DNA of 64,000 nucleotides, from positions 310,001 through 374,000 of the forward strand of contig NZ_QZVQ01000004.1 of NCBI RefSeq assembly GCF_003660445.1, written 5' to 3'. This DNA comes from Croceibacterium ferulae (GTDB lineage: Bacteria > Pseudomonadota > Alphaproteobacteria > Sphingomonadales > Sphingomonadaceae). Below, piece by piece: positions 27,084 through 34,961 of the stretch. The position numbers and the translations under genes were made by a program. Under the pieces are notes generated by a model, which had not been told where the DNA came from, made no database searches, and worked only from the letters and a program-made list of their open reading frames with translations. Positions within the stretch are counted from its first letter, which is position 1. Each line of letters opens with the position of its first letter.

Positions 27084-28145
27084 ATGGCAAGAACAGCATT
27101 GGTGGTAGGTGCAAGCGGGATCGTCGGCAGCGCCACGGTGACGCTTCTGCAGGAACAGGGCTGGGAGGTCCACGGGCTCGCCCGCCGCCCGGTCGAGCAG
27201 CCGGGTGTGCAGCCCATCGCCACCGACCTGCAGGATGCCGGCGCAACCGCCGCGGCGCTGCGGGATATCCATCCGCAGGCGGTGTTCATCACCACCTGGC
27301 TGCGGCAGGACAGCGAGGCGGAGAACATCCGCGTCAATTCCGCCATGGTGCGCAATCTGCTGGATGGACTGCCGAAGCCCGATGGTCCGCGCCACGTCGC
27401 GCTGGTGACCGGCCTGAAGCATTATCTCGGCCCGTTCGAAGCCTATGGCAAGGGCACCCTGCCGCAGACGCCGTTCCGCGAGGAGCAGGGGCGGCTGGAC
27501 GTGGAAAATTTCTACTACGCACAGGAAGACGAGCTGTTCGCCGCAGCAAAGCGCGATGGCTTCACCTGGAGCGTGCACCGGCCCCATACGGTGATCGGCA
27601 AGGCGGTGGGCAATGCCATGAACATGGGGACGACGCTGGCGGCCTATGCCACGCTGTGCCGGGAGACGGGCCGTCCGTTCACCTTCCCCGGTTCGGCCGC
27701 CCAGTGGAGCGGGCTCACCGACATGACCGATGCGGGGCAGCTTGCCCGGCACCTGCTGTGGGCAGCGCAGACCGATGCGGCGCATGACGAGGCGTTCAAC
27801 GTCGTGAACGGTGACGTCTTCCGCTGGCAGTGGATGTGGGAGCGGATCGCCGAATGGTTCGGGATCGAGGCGGCCCCGTTCGACGGCACGGTGCGCCCGC
27901 TGGCGGAGCAGATGGCCGACGATGCGCCGGTGTGGCGGGAGATCGCGACACGGGAGGGGCTGGCAGAGCCTGACCTCGCCCGCCTTTCTTCACCCTGGCA
28001 CACCGATGCCGATCTTGGCCGGCCGATCGAGGTGGTCACGGACATGTCGAAGAGCCGCCGCCTGGGCTTCACCGCCTATCAGCCGACCGATGACGCGTTC
28101 TTCGCCCTGTTTGAACGGTTGCGGGCAGACCGCCTGATCCCCTGA
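27084..28145 (+). CDS. PRISE-type NAD(P)H-dependent enone reductase (SDR)
   Basis: A 353-residue short-chain dehydrogenase-like protein. GASGIVG (residues 9-15) binds the dinucleotide. T-G-L-K-H-Y-L-G-P-F and N-F-Y-Y-A-Q-E-D match the lysine and tyrosine motifs of progesterone 5-beta-reductase/iridoid synthase (PRISE) enzymes, which reduce activated C=C bonds; W-S-V-H-R-P and the F-N-V-V-N-G-D-V-F-R-W-Q-W block also fit. Its natural substrate here is unknown. AAAAGGAG precedes the ATG. Divergent from a HxlR regulator, suggesting induction by its substrate or an electrophile. Confidence 0.88.
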   Translation: MARTALVVGASGIVGSATVTLLQEQGWEVHGLARRPVEQPGVQPIATDLQDAGATAAALRDIHPQAVFITTWLRQDSEAENIRVNSAMVRNLLDGLPKPDGPRHVALVTGLKHYLGPFEAYGKGTLPQTPFREEQGRLDVENFYYAQEDELFAAAKRDGFTWSVHRPHTVIGKAVGNAMNMGTTLAAYATLCRETGRPFTFPGSAAQWSGLTDMTDAGQLARHLLWAAQTDAAHDEAFNVVNGDVFRWQWMWERIAEWFGIEAAPFDGTVRPLAEQMADDAPVWREIATREGLAEPDLARLSSPWHTDADLGRPIEVVTDMSKSRRLGFTAYQPTDDAFFALFERLRADRLIP

Positions 28146-28188
28146 CAGCCACGCTTCGCGTCATTTGGCAGCCTCCCGCGGCGGCACA

Positions 28189-28217
28189 TTGCAGTCGCGG
28201 GGGGTGGCGCCCATATC
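28189..28217 (+). promoter_or_regulatory. Candidate promoter of lon, heat-shock-like
   Basis: TTGCAG (28189-28194), 17-nt spacer, CATATC (28212-28217) preceded by CC, lying 50 nt before the lon start. The CCCATAT element resembles the -10 of RpoH-type promoters; this is inference. Confidence 0.35.
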
Positions 28218-28267
28218 TCCGGGCGAGCAGGGCGCCGGAATGCGCCCGCACTGACGGGATCTGATCT

Positions 28268-30664
28268 ATGACTACCTATCCGCTGCTCCCCTTGCGGGAC
28301 ATTGTTGTGTTCCCCGGCATGGTCGTGCCGCTGTTCGTGGGGCGGGAGCGTTCCGTCGCGGCGCTGGAGGCCGCCATGGAGGGGGACAAGGACATCTTTC
28401 TGCTGTCTCAGCTGGACCCCGGTTGCGATGATCCGGAGGCGGACGACCTGTACGATGTGGGCGTGATCGCGCAGGTGCTGCAGCTGCTGAAGCTGCCCGA
28501 CGGTACGGTACGCGTGCTGGTGGAAGGGCAGTCCCGTGCGCGGCTCGACACGCTGGAGGTGCTGGAGGACCATGTGGTCGCCACCGTGCAGGACATGGAG
28601 GACGATTCCGCCACCGAAGGTGACGAGGCGACGGCCATGATGCGCTCCGCGCTGGAGCAGTTCGGCGACTACGCCAAGCACAGCAAGAAGCTGCCCGATG
28701 ATATCGAGGACGATCTTGCCCAGATCGAGGAGCCGGGCAAGCTGGCCGATGCGATCGCTGCCGCGCTGCAGGCCAAGGTTTCCGTCAAGCAGTCGCTGCT
28801 GACGGAGCCGGGTGCGGTGAAGCGGCTGGAGATGATCCTGTCGATCATGGATGGCGAGCTGTCCGTGATGCAGGTGGAGCGCAAGATTCGCGGGCGCGTG
28901 AAGCGCCAGATGGAGAAGACCCAGCGCGAATATTACCTCAACGAACAGCTGAAGGCGATCCAGTCCGAACTGGGTGGCGACGAGGGCGAAGCGAACGAAC
29001 TCGCCGAGTTGCAGGCCAAGATCGACGGCCTGAAGCTGTCGACCGAAGCACGTGCCAAGGCGGTGGCGGAGCTGAAGAAGCTGAAGACCATGCAGCCGAT
29101 GAGCGCCGAGGCGACCGTCGTGCGCAATTACCTGGACGTGCTGCTGGGTCTGCCCTGGGGCAAGAAGAGCCGCCTGAAGAAGGATATCGGCAAGGCGCAG
29201 GAGGTACTGGATCAGGACCATTATGCGCTGGAAAAGGTCAAGGACCGGATCATCGAATATCTGGCGGTGCAGGCCCGGACCAACAAGCTGAAGGGGCCGA
29301 TCCTGTGCCTCGTCGGCCCGCCGGGCGTGGGCAAGACCAGCTTGGGCAAGTCGATCGCCAACGCCACCGGGCGCGAGTTCATCCGCCAGTCGCTGGGCGG
29401 CGTGCGGGACGAGGCGGAGATCCGCGGTCACCGGCGCACCTATATCGGCAGCCTGCCGGGCAAGATCGTGCAGAACCTGCGCAAGGCCGGCGCCAGCAAC
29501 CCCCTGTTCCTGCTCGACGAGATCGACAAACTGGGGCAGGATTTCCGCGGTGACCCGGCCAGTGCGCTGCTGGAGGTGCTGGACCCGGAACAGAATGCCA
29601 AGTTCCAGGATCATTATCTGGAGCTGGATATCGACCTGTCCGACATCATGTTCGTCTGCACGGCGAACAGCCTGAACCTGCCGCAGGCGCTGCTGGACCG
29701 GATGGAGATCATCCGCCTGGAAGGCTACACCGAGGACGAGAAGGTGGAGATCGCGCAGCGGCACCTGATCGAGAAGCAGGTGAGCCAGCACGGGCTGAAG
29801 CGCGAGGAGTTCTTCCTGGAGGAAGAGGCACTGCGTGACCTGATCCGCTATTACACGCGGGAGGCCGGCGTGCGTACGCTGGAGCGCGAGATCGCGCGGC
29901 TGGCGCGCAAGAGCCTGCGGCGGATCCTGGAAGGCAAGGCCACCAGCATCACGATCACGCCCGAGAACCTCGGCGAGTTCGCCGGGGTGCGCAGGTTCCG
30001 CCACGGCATGTCGGACAAGGATGCGCAGGTCGGCGCGGTGACCGGCCTTGCCTGGACGGAGGTCGGGGGCGAGCTGCTGACAATCGAGAGTGTGACGACG
30101 CCGGGCAAGGGCGAGGTCCGCACCACCGGCAAGCTGGGCGAGGTGATGACCGAATCGGTGCAGGCGGCCTTCTCCTTCGTGAAGGCCCGCAGCCCGGCCT
30201 ACGGCATCAAGCCGTCGCTGTTCGCGCGCAAGAACGTGCACATCCATCTGCCCGAAGGGGCGGTGCCCAAGGATGGCCCCAGTGCCGGTGTCGGCATGGT
30301 GACCTCCATCGTCTCCACGCTTACGGGCATTCCGGTGCGGCCTGATGTGGCGATGACCGGGGAGGTTACCCTGCGCGGGCGGGTGCTGCCGATCGGCGGG
30401 TTGAAGGAGAAGCTGCTGGCAGCGCTGCGTGGCGGCATCACCACGGTGCTGATCCCGGCCGAGAACCAGAAGGACCTGGCGGAGATCCCGGCCAACGTGA
30501 AGGCGGGGCTGGAGATCGTGGCGGTGGAGCATGTCGACGAGGTGCTCGCCATCGCGCTGGTCAGCCGGACCGAGCCGATCGAGTGGACGGAGGCGGACGA
30601 TCTTGCGTCGCAGCCGCCCACGGCCGGGCATCCCGCCGCGAGCACCCCATCGACGGCGCACTGA
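28268..30664 (+). CDS. lon: ATP-dependent protease Lon
   Basis: 798 residues. The N-terminal substrate-binding domain starts [14 protein letters not shown]; a coiled region with [12 protein letters not shown] follows; the AAA+ module has Walker [14 protein letters not shown] and F-L-L-D-E-I-D-K; the C-terminal protease has the Ser-Lys dyad in P-K-D-G-P-S-A-G and G-G-L-K-E-K-L. It degrades misfolded and regulatory proteins in the cytoplasm. It is monocistronic, ending in a strong hairpin, with hup downstream as in many proteobacteria. Confidence 0.98.
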   Translation: MTTYPLLPLRDIVVFPGMVVPLFVGRERSVAALEAAMEGDKDIFLLSQLDPGCDDPEADDLYDVGVIAQVLQLLKLPDGTVRVLVEGQSRARLDTLEVLEDHVVATVQDMEDDSATEGDEATAMMRSALEQFGDYAKHSKKLPDDIEDDLAQIEEPGKLADAIAAALQAKVSVKQSLLTEPGAVKRLEMILSIMDGELSVMQVERKIRGRVKRQMEKTQREYYLNEQLKAIQSELGGDEGEANELAELQAKIDGLKLSTEARAKAVAELKKLKTMQPMSAEATVVRNYLDVLLGLPWGKKSRLKKDIGKAQEVLDQDHYALEKVKDRIIEYLAVQARTNKLKGPILCLVGPPGVGKTSLGKSIANATGREFIRQSLGGVRDEAEIRGHRRTYIGSLPGKIVQNLRKAGASNPLFLLDEIDKLGQDFRGDPASALLEVLDPEQNAKFQDHYLELDIDLSDIMFVCTANSLNLPQALLDRMEIIRLEGYTEDEKVEIAQRHLIEKQVSQHGLKREEFFLEEEALRDLIRYYTREAGVRTLEREIARLARKSLRRILEGKATSITITPENLGEFAGVRRFRHGMSDKDAQVGAVTGLAWTEVGGELLTIESVTTPGKGEVRTTGKLGEVMTESVQAAFSFVKARSPAYGIKPSLFARKNVHIHLPEGAVPKDGPSAGVGMVTSIVSTLTGIPVRPDVAMTGEVTLRGRVLPIGGLKEKLLAALRGGITTVLIPAENQKDLAEIPANVKAGLEIVAVEHVDEVLAIALVSRTEPIEWTEADDLASQPPTAGHPAASTPSTAH

Positions 30665-30681
30665 CCGCCAGCATGACAAAT

Positions 30682-30708
30682 GATGTGCGGCGCGAGACGC
30701 CGCACATC
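30682..30708 (+). terminator. Hairpin after lon
   Basis: A perfect 11-bp stem GATGTGCGGCG (30682-30692) with 30698-30708 and a 5-nt loop, 17 nt after the lon stop; a pyrimidine-rich tail follows. Confidence 0.75.
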
Positions 30709-30856
30709 CCCCCTCTTGCTTTCGTGCCGCTATCGGACAAAGGCGGCGGGCACGGTTTTCTGCCACTTCTGCTTTGACTCGCGGGTCGAAGGGGGGTGAA
30801 AAGGCGCCGGCGCCGGGAAGCCCGACTTACTGCCAGATAGGGGGAATATTTCGAAC

Positions 30857-31129
30857 ATGAACAAGAATGAGCTGATCGTCGCGGTGGCCGAAGCCAGCGG
30901 ACTGTCCCGCACCGATACGACGAAAGCCGTCGAGAGCGTGTTCGAAACCATCACCTCAACCCTGTCCAAGGGCGACGAAGTGCGCCTGGTCGGCTTCGGC
31001 ACCTTCACCGTGTCCAAGCGCAAGGCATCCACCGGCCGCAATCCGCGGACCGGTGAACCGATGACGATCAAGGCGTCCAGCCAGCCCAAGTTCAAGGCCG
31101 GCAAGACGCTGAAGGATTCGGTCAACTGA
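30857..31129 (+). CDS. hup: DNA-binding protein HU
   Basis: 90 residues with the HU order: M-N-K-N-E-L-I, the R-L-V-G-F-G-T-F-T-V turn and the DNA-bending arm G-R-N-P-R-T-G-E-P-M, ending F-K-A-G-K-T-L-K-D. It compacts and bends DNA without strong sequence preference. A separate IHF-alpha-like gene is at 53.1 kb; the arm and N-terminus distinguish them. About 150 nt of leader separates it from the lon hairpin. Confidence 0.97.
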   Translation: MNKNELIVAVAEASGLSRTDTTKAVESVFETITSTLSKGDEVRLVGFGTFTVSKRKASTGRNPRTGEPMTIKASSQPKFKAGKTLKDSVN

Positions 31130-31136
31130 TCTGAAC

Positions 31137-31158
31137 GGGGCGGGGCCGCACCCGCCCC
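31137..31158. terminator. Hairpin between hup and rlmB
   Basis: GGGGCGGG (31137-31144) and CCCGCCCC (31151-31158) form an 8-bp stem between two convergent genes and can serve both. Confidence 0.65.
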
Positions 31159-31162
31159 GCCA

Positions 31163-31951
31163 CTACCGTGCCGCCGCGGCGTAGAGTGCGATCGCGGCCG
31201 CGTTGGAGACGTTCAGGCTCTCCATCGCCGCACTGATCGGCAGCCGGCACAGGGCATCGCAATGCCCGGCGATATTCTGCCGCATGCCTTCACCCTCCGC
31301 ACCCAGTACGAAGGCCACCGGCCCGGCGGGCAGCGCATCGGCCAAGGTGGCTTCCGCCTCTCCGGCCAGTCCCAGCCGCCAGTAACCGGCTTCCGCCATC
31401 TCCTCCAGCGCACGGGCCAGGTTCACCACCCGGACCCACGGCACGATCTCCAGCGCGCCCGACGCCGACTTCGCCACCACGCCGCTTTCAGGCGGGGCAT
31501 GGCGATCCTGCGTCACCAGTGCGCAGGCATTGAAGGCGGCGGCGGAGCGCAGGATCGCGCCGACATTGTGCGGATCGGTTACCTGGTCCAGCACCACGAC
31601 CGGGCGCGCAGGCTGGCTGTCCAGCACATCGGCGAGATGCAGCTCCTCCAGCGGCGCGCATTCCAGCACCAGGCCCTGATGCGGTGCGTCCCGTGCCACC
31701 AGCCGACCCAGATCGGCGACTTCGGCATATTCCAGCGGAAAGTCCGCCGGCAGCTCGCCATTCAGCGAGGCAATGCCTTCGCGCGTCGCCCACAGCTTGC
31801 GGTGCTGCCGCTGCGGATTCATCAATGCGGCTTCGACCGCGTGTCGCCCCCACAGGCGGATCTGTCCGGTGGAAGCCCGGCCGGAGCCGCGCCCACCCTG
31901 CATCCGTCCGGCGCGCCCGCGCAGATTGGTCTTGTCGCCCCGCTTGGCCAT
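31163..31951 (-). CDS. rlmB: 23S rRNA 2'-O-methyltransferase, RlmB/TrmH family
   Basis: 262 residues from an ATG with AAGGGA upstream. A basic N-terminal tail (K-R-G-D-K-T-N-L-R-G-R) precedes the L30-like domain with I-R-L-W-G-R-H-A-V-E-A-A-L, then the SPOUT knot with D-Q-V-T-D-P-H-N-V-G-A-I-L-R-S-A, V-L-G-A-E-G-E-G-M and I-P/L-P-I-S-A-A-M-E-S-L-N-V-S-N-A-A-A. It methylates a ribose in 23S rRNA (G2251 in E. coli) using SAM; exact target is inferred from family. Confidence 0.92.
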   Translation of the reverse strand: MAKRGDKTNLRGRAGRMQGGRGSGRASTGQIRLWGRHAVEAALMNPQRQHRKLWATREGIASLNGELPADFPLEYAEVADLGRLVARDAPHQGLVLECAPLEELHLADVLDSQPARPVVVLDQVTDPHNVGAILRSAAAFNACALVTQDRHAPPESGVVAKSASGALEIVPWVRVVNLARALEEMAEAGYWRLGLAGEAEATLADALPAGPVAFVLGAEGEGMRQNIAGHCDALCRLPISAAMESLNVSNAAAIALYAAAAR

Positions 31952-32112
31952 CAATCGTTCCCTTGTTCGTCGGTAGTGGCGGCTCCTGCCAGCGGGGGCA
32001 TTGACAGGCAAGCGCGCCTTCGGCATTGGCGCGCTTCACTCGGCCGGGTTGCCCTGTAACAGGGGCTCTCAACTTCGGCGGCAGCAGTGCCCTCGTGACC
32101 GGCTAATCCGGT

Positions 32113-32198
32113 GGACAGGTGGCCGAGTGGTTAATGGCAGCAGACTGTAAATCTGCCCGCGAGAGCGTACGCTGGTTCGAATCCAGCCCTGTCCACCA
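32113..32198 (+). tRNA. tRNA-Tyr(GTA), island attachment site
   Basis: An 86-nt class II tRNA: acceptor GGACAGG/CCTGTCC, anticodon loop ACTGTAAAT with anticodon GTA, a long variable arm (CCCGCGAGAGCGTACGC), T arm GGTTCGAATCC and encoded CCA. Its last 19 nt form part of a 26-bp direct repeat found again at 36758, so integration here left the gene intact. Confidence 0.97.
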
Positions 32199-32205
32199 GC
32201 CGGCC
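32180..32205 (+). repeat. attL: 26-bp direct repeat at tRNA-Tyr 3' end
   Basis: The sequence begins AATCCAGCCCTGTCCACCAG and ends CCGGCC; it covers half of the T arm, the acceptor 3' strand, CCA and 7 nt beyond. An identical copy is at 36758-36783. Confidence 0.88.
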
Positions 32206-32215
32206 TTAAGCCTCT

Positions 32216-32232
32216 GAAACCGCAGAAAACCG
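32216..32232 (+). repeat. Left arm of 17-bp inverted repeat
   Basis: GAAACCGCAGAAAACCG, 10 nt inside attL; its exact reverse complement is at 36725-36741. The position suggests an arm-type integrase or excisionase site. Confidence 0.7.
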
Positions 32233-32277
32233 CCACTTCTTGGCTTCCGTTGCTACACAAAGCAGCTACACGGAGGC

Positions 32278-32469
32278 ATGGAGAGCGTGTTCAAACTGTC
32301 CAAACGCAAGGGCTCAACGAAGTGGCAGGTGCGGAAGCGGTGGCCGACCGACGTCGCAGTGATTCTCAAGGGCGAGTTCAACGCCTCCAGTGGCGAAGAG
32401 GATCGCAAGCGGGCACAGCTGCGCCTTCCCATGATCGCAGCGGAGTACGAACGGCGGGTTCGGGTTTGA
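32278..32469 (+). pseudogene. Integrase remnant (N-terminal part of a tyrosine recombinase)
   Basis: 63 residues starting 80 nt from the tRNA, the usual place for an island integrase. The sequence F-K-L-S-K-R-K-G-S-T-K-W-Q-V-R-K-R-W-P, then E-E-D-R-K-R-A-Q-L-R-L-P, resembles the N-terminal domain (DUF6538-like) of phage integrases: Y-x-R-x-R-x-x-P then a 'lgT-d...A' helix. The catalytic R-K-H-R-H-Y domain is absent; the frame stops where another reading frame (the next entry) takes over, consistent with a deletion. Confidence 0.6.
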
Positions 32470-32476
32470 CGGAGAG

Positions 32477-33202
32477 GTGCCCGAGGGGGTCGTGCTCACC
32501 AACACCGACCTGCACCGCACCTTCAACAACGAGCGGTTTGACCATGGCGGCAGGTTCTATGGTGGCTGGTGGCAGGGGCTCCCCAAGGCTGACCGAGCGC
32601 GCATCCTGATAGACGGGGAGACCACAGTCGAACTGGACTACATGGCGTTTCAGCCGCGCCTCTGCTTCGATCTGGAGGGGCACCCGCTGCCGCCTGAGGT
32701 GGACCCTTATGCCCTGCCGGGGCTCGACATGGAGACATATCGGGAAGCCGTGAAGAAGACGGTGGCGCAGCTGGTCTACGCGATGCCCGGTGTGCCACTC
32801 GGGCGCGCAGGAGCCTCTAAGGAGCTGTTTCCCGATGCCCAGACCTACGCCAACTTCGCCGGGCAGGTGGAGGCGGCACTTGGGGGCATGGCGGGTTGGC
32901 TGCGGACTGGACGCGGGATGGCGCTGCAGTTTGTGGATAGTGAGATAGCCGACGGCGTAATCCACCGCCTTACGGCACAAGACATGCCCTGCTTGCCCAT
33001 CCATGACAGCTTCATCGTGCCAGCTTCAGCAGAGGTGCGGTTGGGGGCAGCGATGATCGCCGCATATCGGGAGCAGGTGAAGCGGCGAGCAGCACGAACA
33101 GCAGACCCAGTCATTAGAGGCTGGACTGCCTCAGAGCAGGAGAGGGGGGCTTGGGAGGAGGTGGGCCCGCTGCCGTCTCGCGTGATCCAAGGGGGCACCT
33201 AA
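32477..33202 (+). CDS. Mobile-element protein with family A polymerase-like palm motifs, probably truncated
   Basis: 241 residues from a GTG. G-G-R-F-Y-G-G-W-W-Q-G-L-P is followed by T-V-E-L-D-Y-M-A-F-Q-P-R-L, similar in layout to polymerase motif A (D-Y-S-x-x-E-x-R), and L-P-I-H-D-S-F-I-V, similar to motif C (V-H-D-E). Proteins with this pattern occur near integrases in other alphaproteobacterial elements. The start directly follows the broken integrase frame and the N-terminus seems to be missing. Whether it polymerises anything is unknown. The motif reading is my inference from pattern only. Confidence 0.6.
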   Translation: MPEGVVLTNTDLHRTFNNERFDHGGRFYGGWWQGLPKADRARILIDGETTVELDYMAFQPRLCFDLEGHPLPPEVDPYALPGLDMETYREAVKKTVAQLVYAMPGVPLGRAGASKELFPDAQTYANFAGQVEAALGGMAGWLRTGRGMALQFVDSEIADGVIHRLTAQDMPCLPIHDSFIVPASAEVRLGAAMIAAYREQVKRRAARTADPVIRGWTASEQERGAWEEVGPLPSRVIQGGT

Positions 33203-33280
33203 GGGGCATACTGGTCCCCGTAAGGATAAGCCCCTGCTGCTGACCTACGAACAGAAAACACCGAGGGTAACAGGGGTCTC

Positions 33281-33394
33281 ATGACCATCACCGTGATGCC
33301 CATGTCCACCTTCAACGGCACTCAGCTTACGCGGCGTAAGATCGAAGGCGAGCCGCACTTCAGCCATCCTGCAGCACATCGAAGTCCGAATTAG
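33281..33394 (+). pseudogene. Possible 5' remnant of an element gene, 37 codons
   Basis: An ATG preceded by AGGGG at 4-nt spacing opens a frame starting M-T-I-T-V-M-P-M-S-T-F-N-G that ends after 37 codons, overlapping the 3' end of the convergent cargo gene by 35 nt. It may be the head of an ancestral gene cut where the cargo was inserted. Could equally be chance. Confidence 0.25.
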
Positions 33395-34808
33395 AGGCTG
33401 GTTGTGGAAACTCGACAACGCCGCCTGCCGCCGCTGCAATGGCCTCGCGGCACTGCTGTGCGAAGGCAGCGTCGCCTGTATTTTTTACATGGCGCGCAGC
33501 TGCAAACAGGTCGGGCGTTTGCACCAAGGCTAGCTTAACTGTGTCAGCGAAATGCAACACCTTTCTTGTGAAAAACGCCTCTCTCTCGGCAGGCGGGGAC
33601 AACCGAAAAGGGTTTCCAAAAAGTACGCCGATGGCCATCTCCTCGACATCTTCTCTCGCAAAATCTTCACTGATATTTCGGTGGAGCTGAGATGCTTTCT
33701 TCACGTCAATGGCCTTGTTGTCACGCCCCTCAACCTCTCCTATAAAGCGGCCCTCTGAACTGGAGAAAATAGCATCAAACTCACTTTGATCATCCTCAAA
33801 GTGTTCAACATTGAACCCCAAGATTGACAAAGCCTCCCTTACGGCAGCTTCCAGGCGGAGCCCTGTTTCAAATAGTAGGCATCGCAACTCCCCCTCAGAT
33901 GCCAATCGGGTGCCCAGGTCCGCGTACCGTCTTCGCAGTGTTTCAATCTGCTCGGTGAGGGCGAGCATCTCACCCTCGATATCGGCTTCGGAAGCAAATC
34001 GATATACAGATGCATTCGTCCATTCCGGAGCGTCTGTGCGCTCGTCGGACGACCGAAGGCGCTTATCAAGGGCGAAGAGGTTGTCTCGCAGACGAAGTGC
34101 AAATTGGGTGTACTCTTGTGACCAACCCGTAACCTCGTCCTCTCCATATCCAGCAGCCTCTCTCTCTGCAGCTAAGGCATCTAGGTGTCCCCATGTAATC
34201 TCGGGCAAAAGGACAAGATTGCCTTCACCTAGTCGGACTGATGCTGCGACCGCATGCTCGCCACCTTTAGTTGTCATGAGGGTGGTCCAGGATGGATCGG
34301 ATTTGAAGTAGCAACGATACTCGGTGCAGCCCTCAAACTCTCGCCAGAACTGATCCAGCAAAGGTGCGCCTTCGCGTGTTATCTTGATGAAAGAGCCGTC
34401 TGCCAACGACAAGCCCTTGAGGTCAAGTGGTATGAAATCGTAGTTACCGCAGGATTGTACGTCCGTTTGCATCCTTGGTTTACCTGGCGTACCCACGTTA
34501 CGTTTTGTGCCGGTATAATAAAAGTGCTTCTGAAACTTAGTTAGAAAGACAAATACGGTCTTCCCCGCTTTTAACGCGGCGCTTATCTGCGCAGGCCATC
34601 TTACCATAGTCTCACGGTACTGAGCGGAGCTGTGCTCCGAAATCAGGGGTACTCCCTGATAAGTTTCGTACGTTTGAAATTCGTCGAGACTAGGCTCAAC
34701 AGCTATGATGTCGGCGTCAAGCATCGAGCGTTCGGAGGTGATGTCGAGCGTATCGAAACCGTCAACGCTAGGAAGATTGAAACCGAAGGCGAAAATCGTC
34801 CTACTCAA
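33360..34808 (-). CDS. Putative defence protein: amidotransferase-like N-terminus, coiled coil, PD-(D/E)XK-like nuclease
   Basis: A TTG at 34808 after GGAG gives 482 residues starting M-S-R-T-I-F-A-F-G-F-N-L-P; a GTG at 34889 is an alternative. Residues 1-250 have a Rossmann-like pattern: L-D-A-D-I-I-A-V-E-P, A-L-K-A-G-K-T-V-F-V-F-L, and G-E-G-N-L-V-L-L-P-E-I, reminiscent of class I glutamine amidotransferase-like folds. A coiled coil follows (L-T-E-Q-I-E-T-L-R-R-R-Y). The C-terminus has E-x3-E-A-L-S-I-L-G-F, S-E-F-D-A-I-F and F-I-G-E-V-E-G-R-D-N-K-A, i.e. a D...E-x-E core as in PD-(D/E)XK nucleases. It lies downstream of the AlbA_2 gene. No named family recognised. Confidence 0.75.
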   Translation of the reverse strand: MSRTIFAFGFNLPSVDGFDTLDITSERSMLDADIIAVEPSLDEFQTYETYQGVPLISEHSSAQYRETMVRWPAQISAALKAGKTVFVFLTKFQKHFYYTGTKRNVGTPGKPRMQTDVQSCGNYDFIPLDLKGLSLADGSFIKITREGAPLLDQFWREFEGCTEYRCYFKSDPSWTTLMTTKGGEHAVAASVRLGEGNLVLLPEITWGHLDALAAEREAAGYGEDEVTGWSQEYTQFALRLRDNLFALDKRLRSSDERTDAPEWTNASVYRFASEADIEGEMLALTEQIETLRRRYADLGTRLASEGELRCLLFETGLRLEAAVREALSILGFNVEHFEDDQSEFDAIFSSSEGRFIGEVEGRDNKAIDVKKASQLHRNISEDFAREDVEEMAIGVLFGNPFRLSPPAEREAFFTRKVLHFADTVKLALVQTPDLFAAARHVKNTGDAAFAQQCREAIAAAAGGVVEFPQPASNSDFDVLQDG

Positions 34809-34961
34809 CTCACCCGCTCCACACGTCACGAACTGGACGTAAGTCCATAATGTGCTCGCTGGTATCCGCAAGGGAGGTCGTAACTGCACGTCGGGGCATA
34901 TGCTTTTTCAGGAGGATACTATAGCGAAGTAAGCCATCCTCGCGCTTACTGCAGCCGCCCG

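Noticed and set aside
28079-30766. An 895-codon minus-strand frame over lon
   Set aside because: Antisense of lon, with low-complexity H/Q/R/D-rich translation and no domain pattern.
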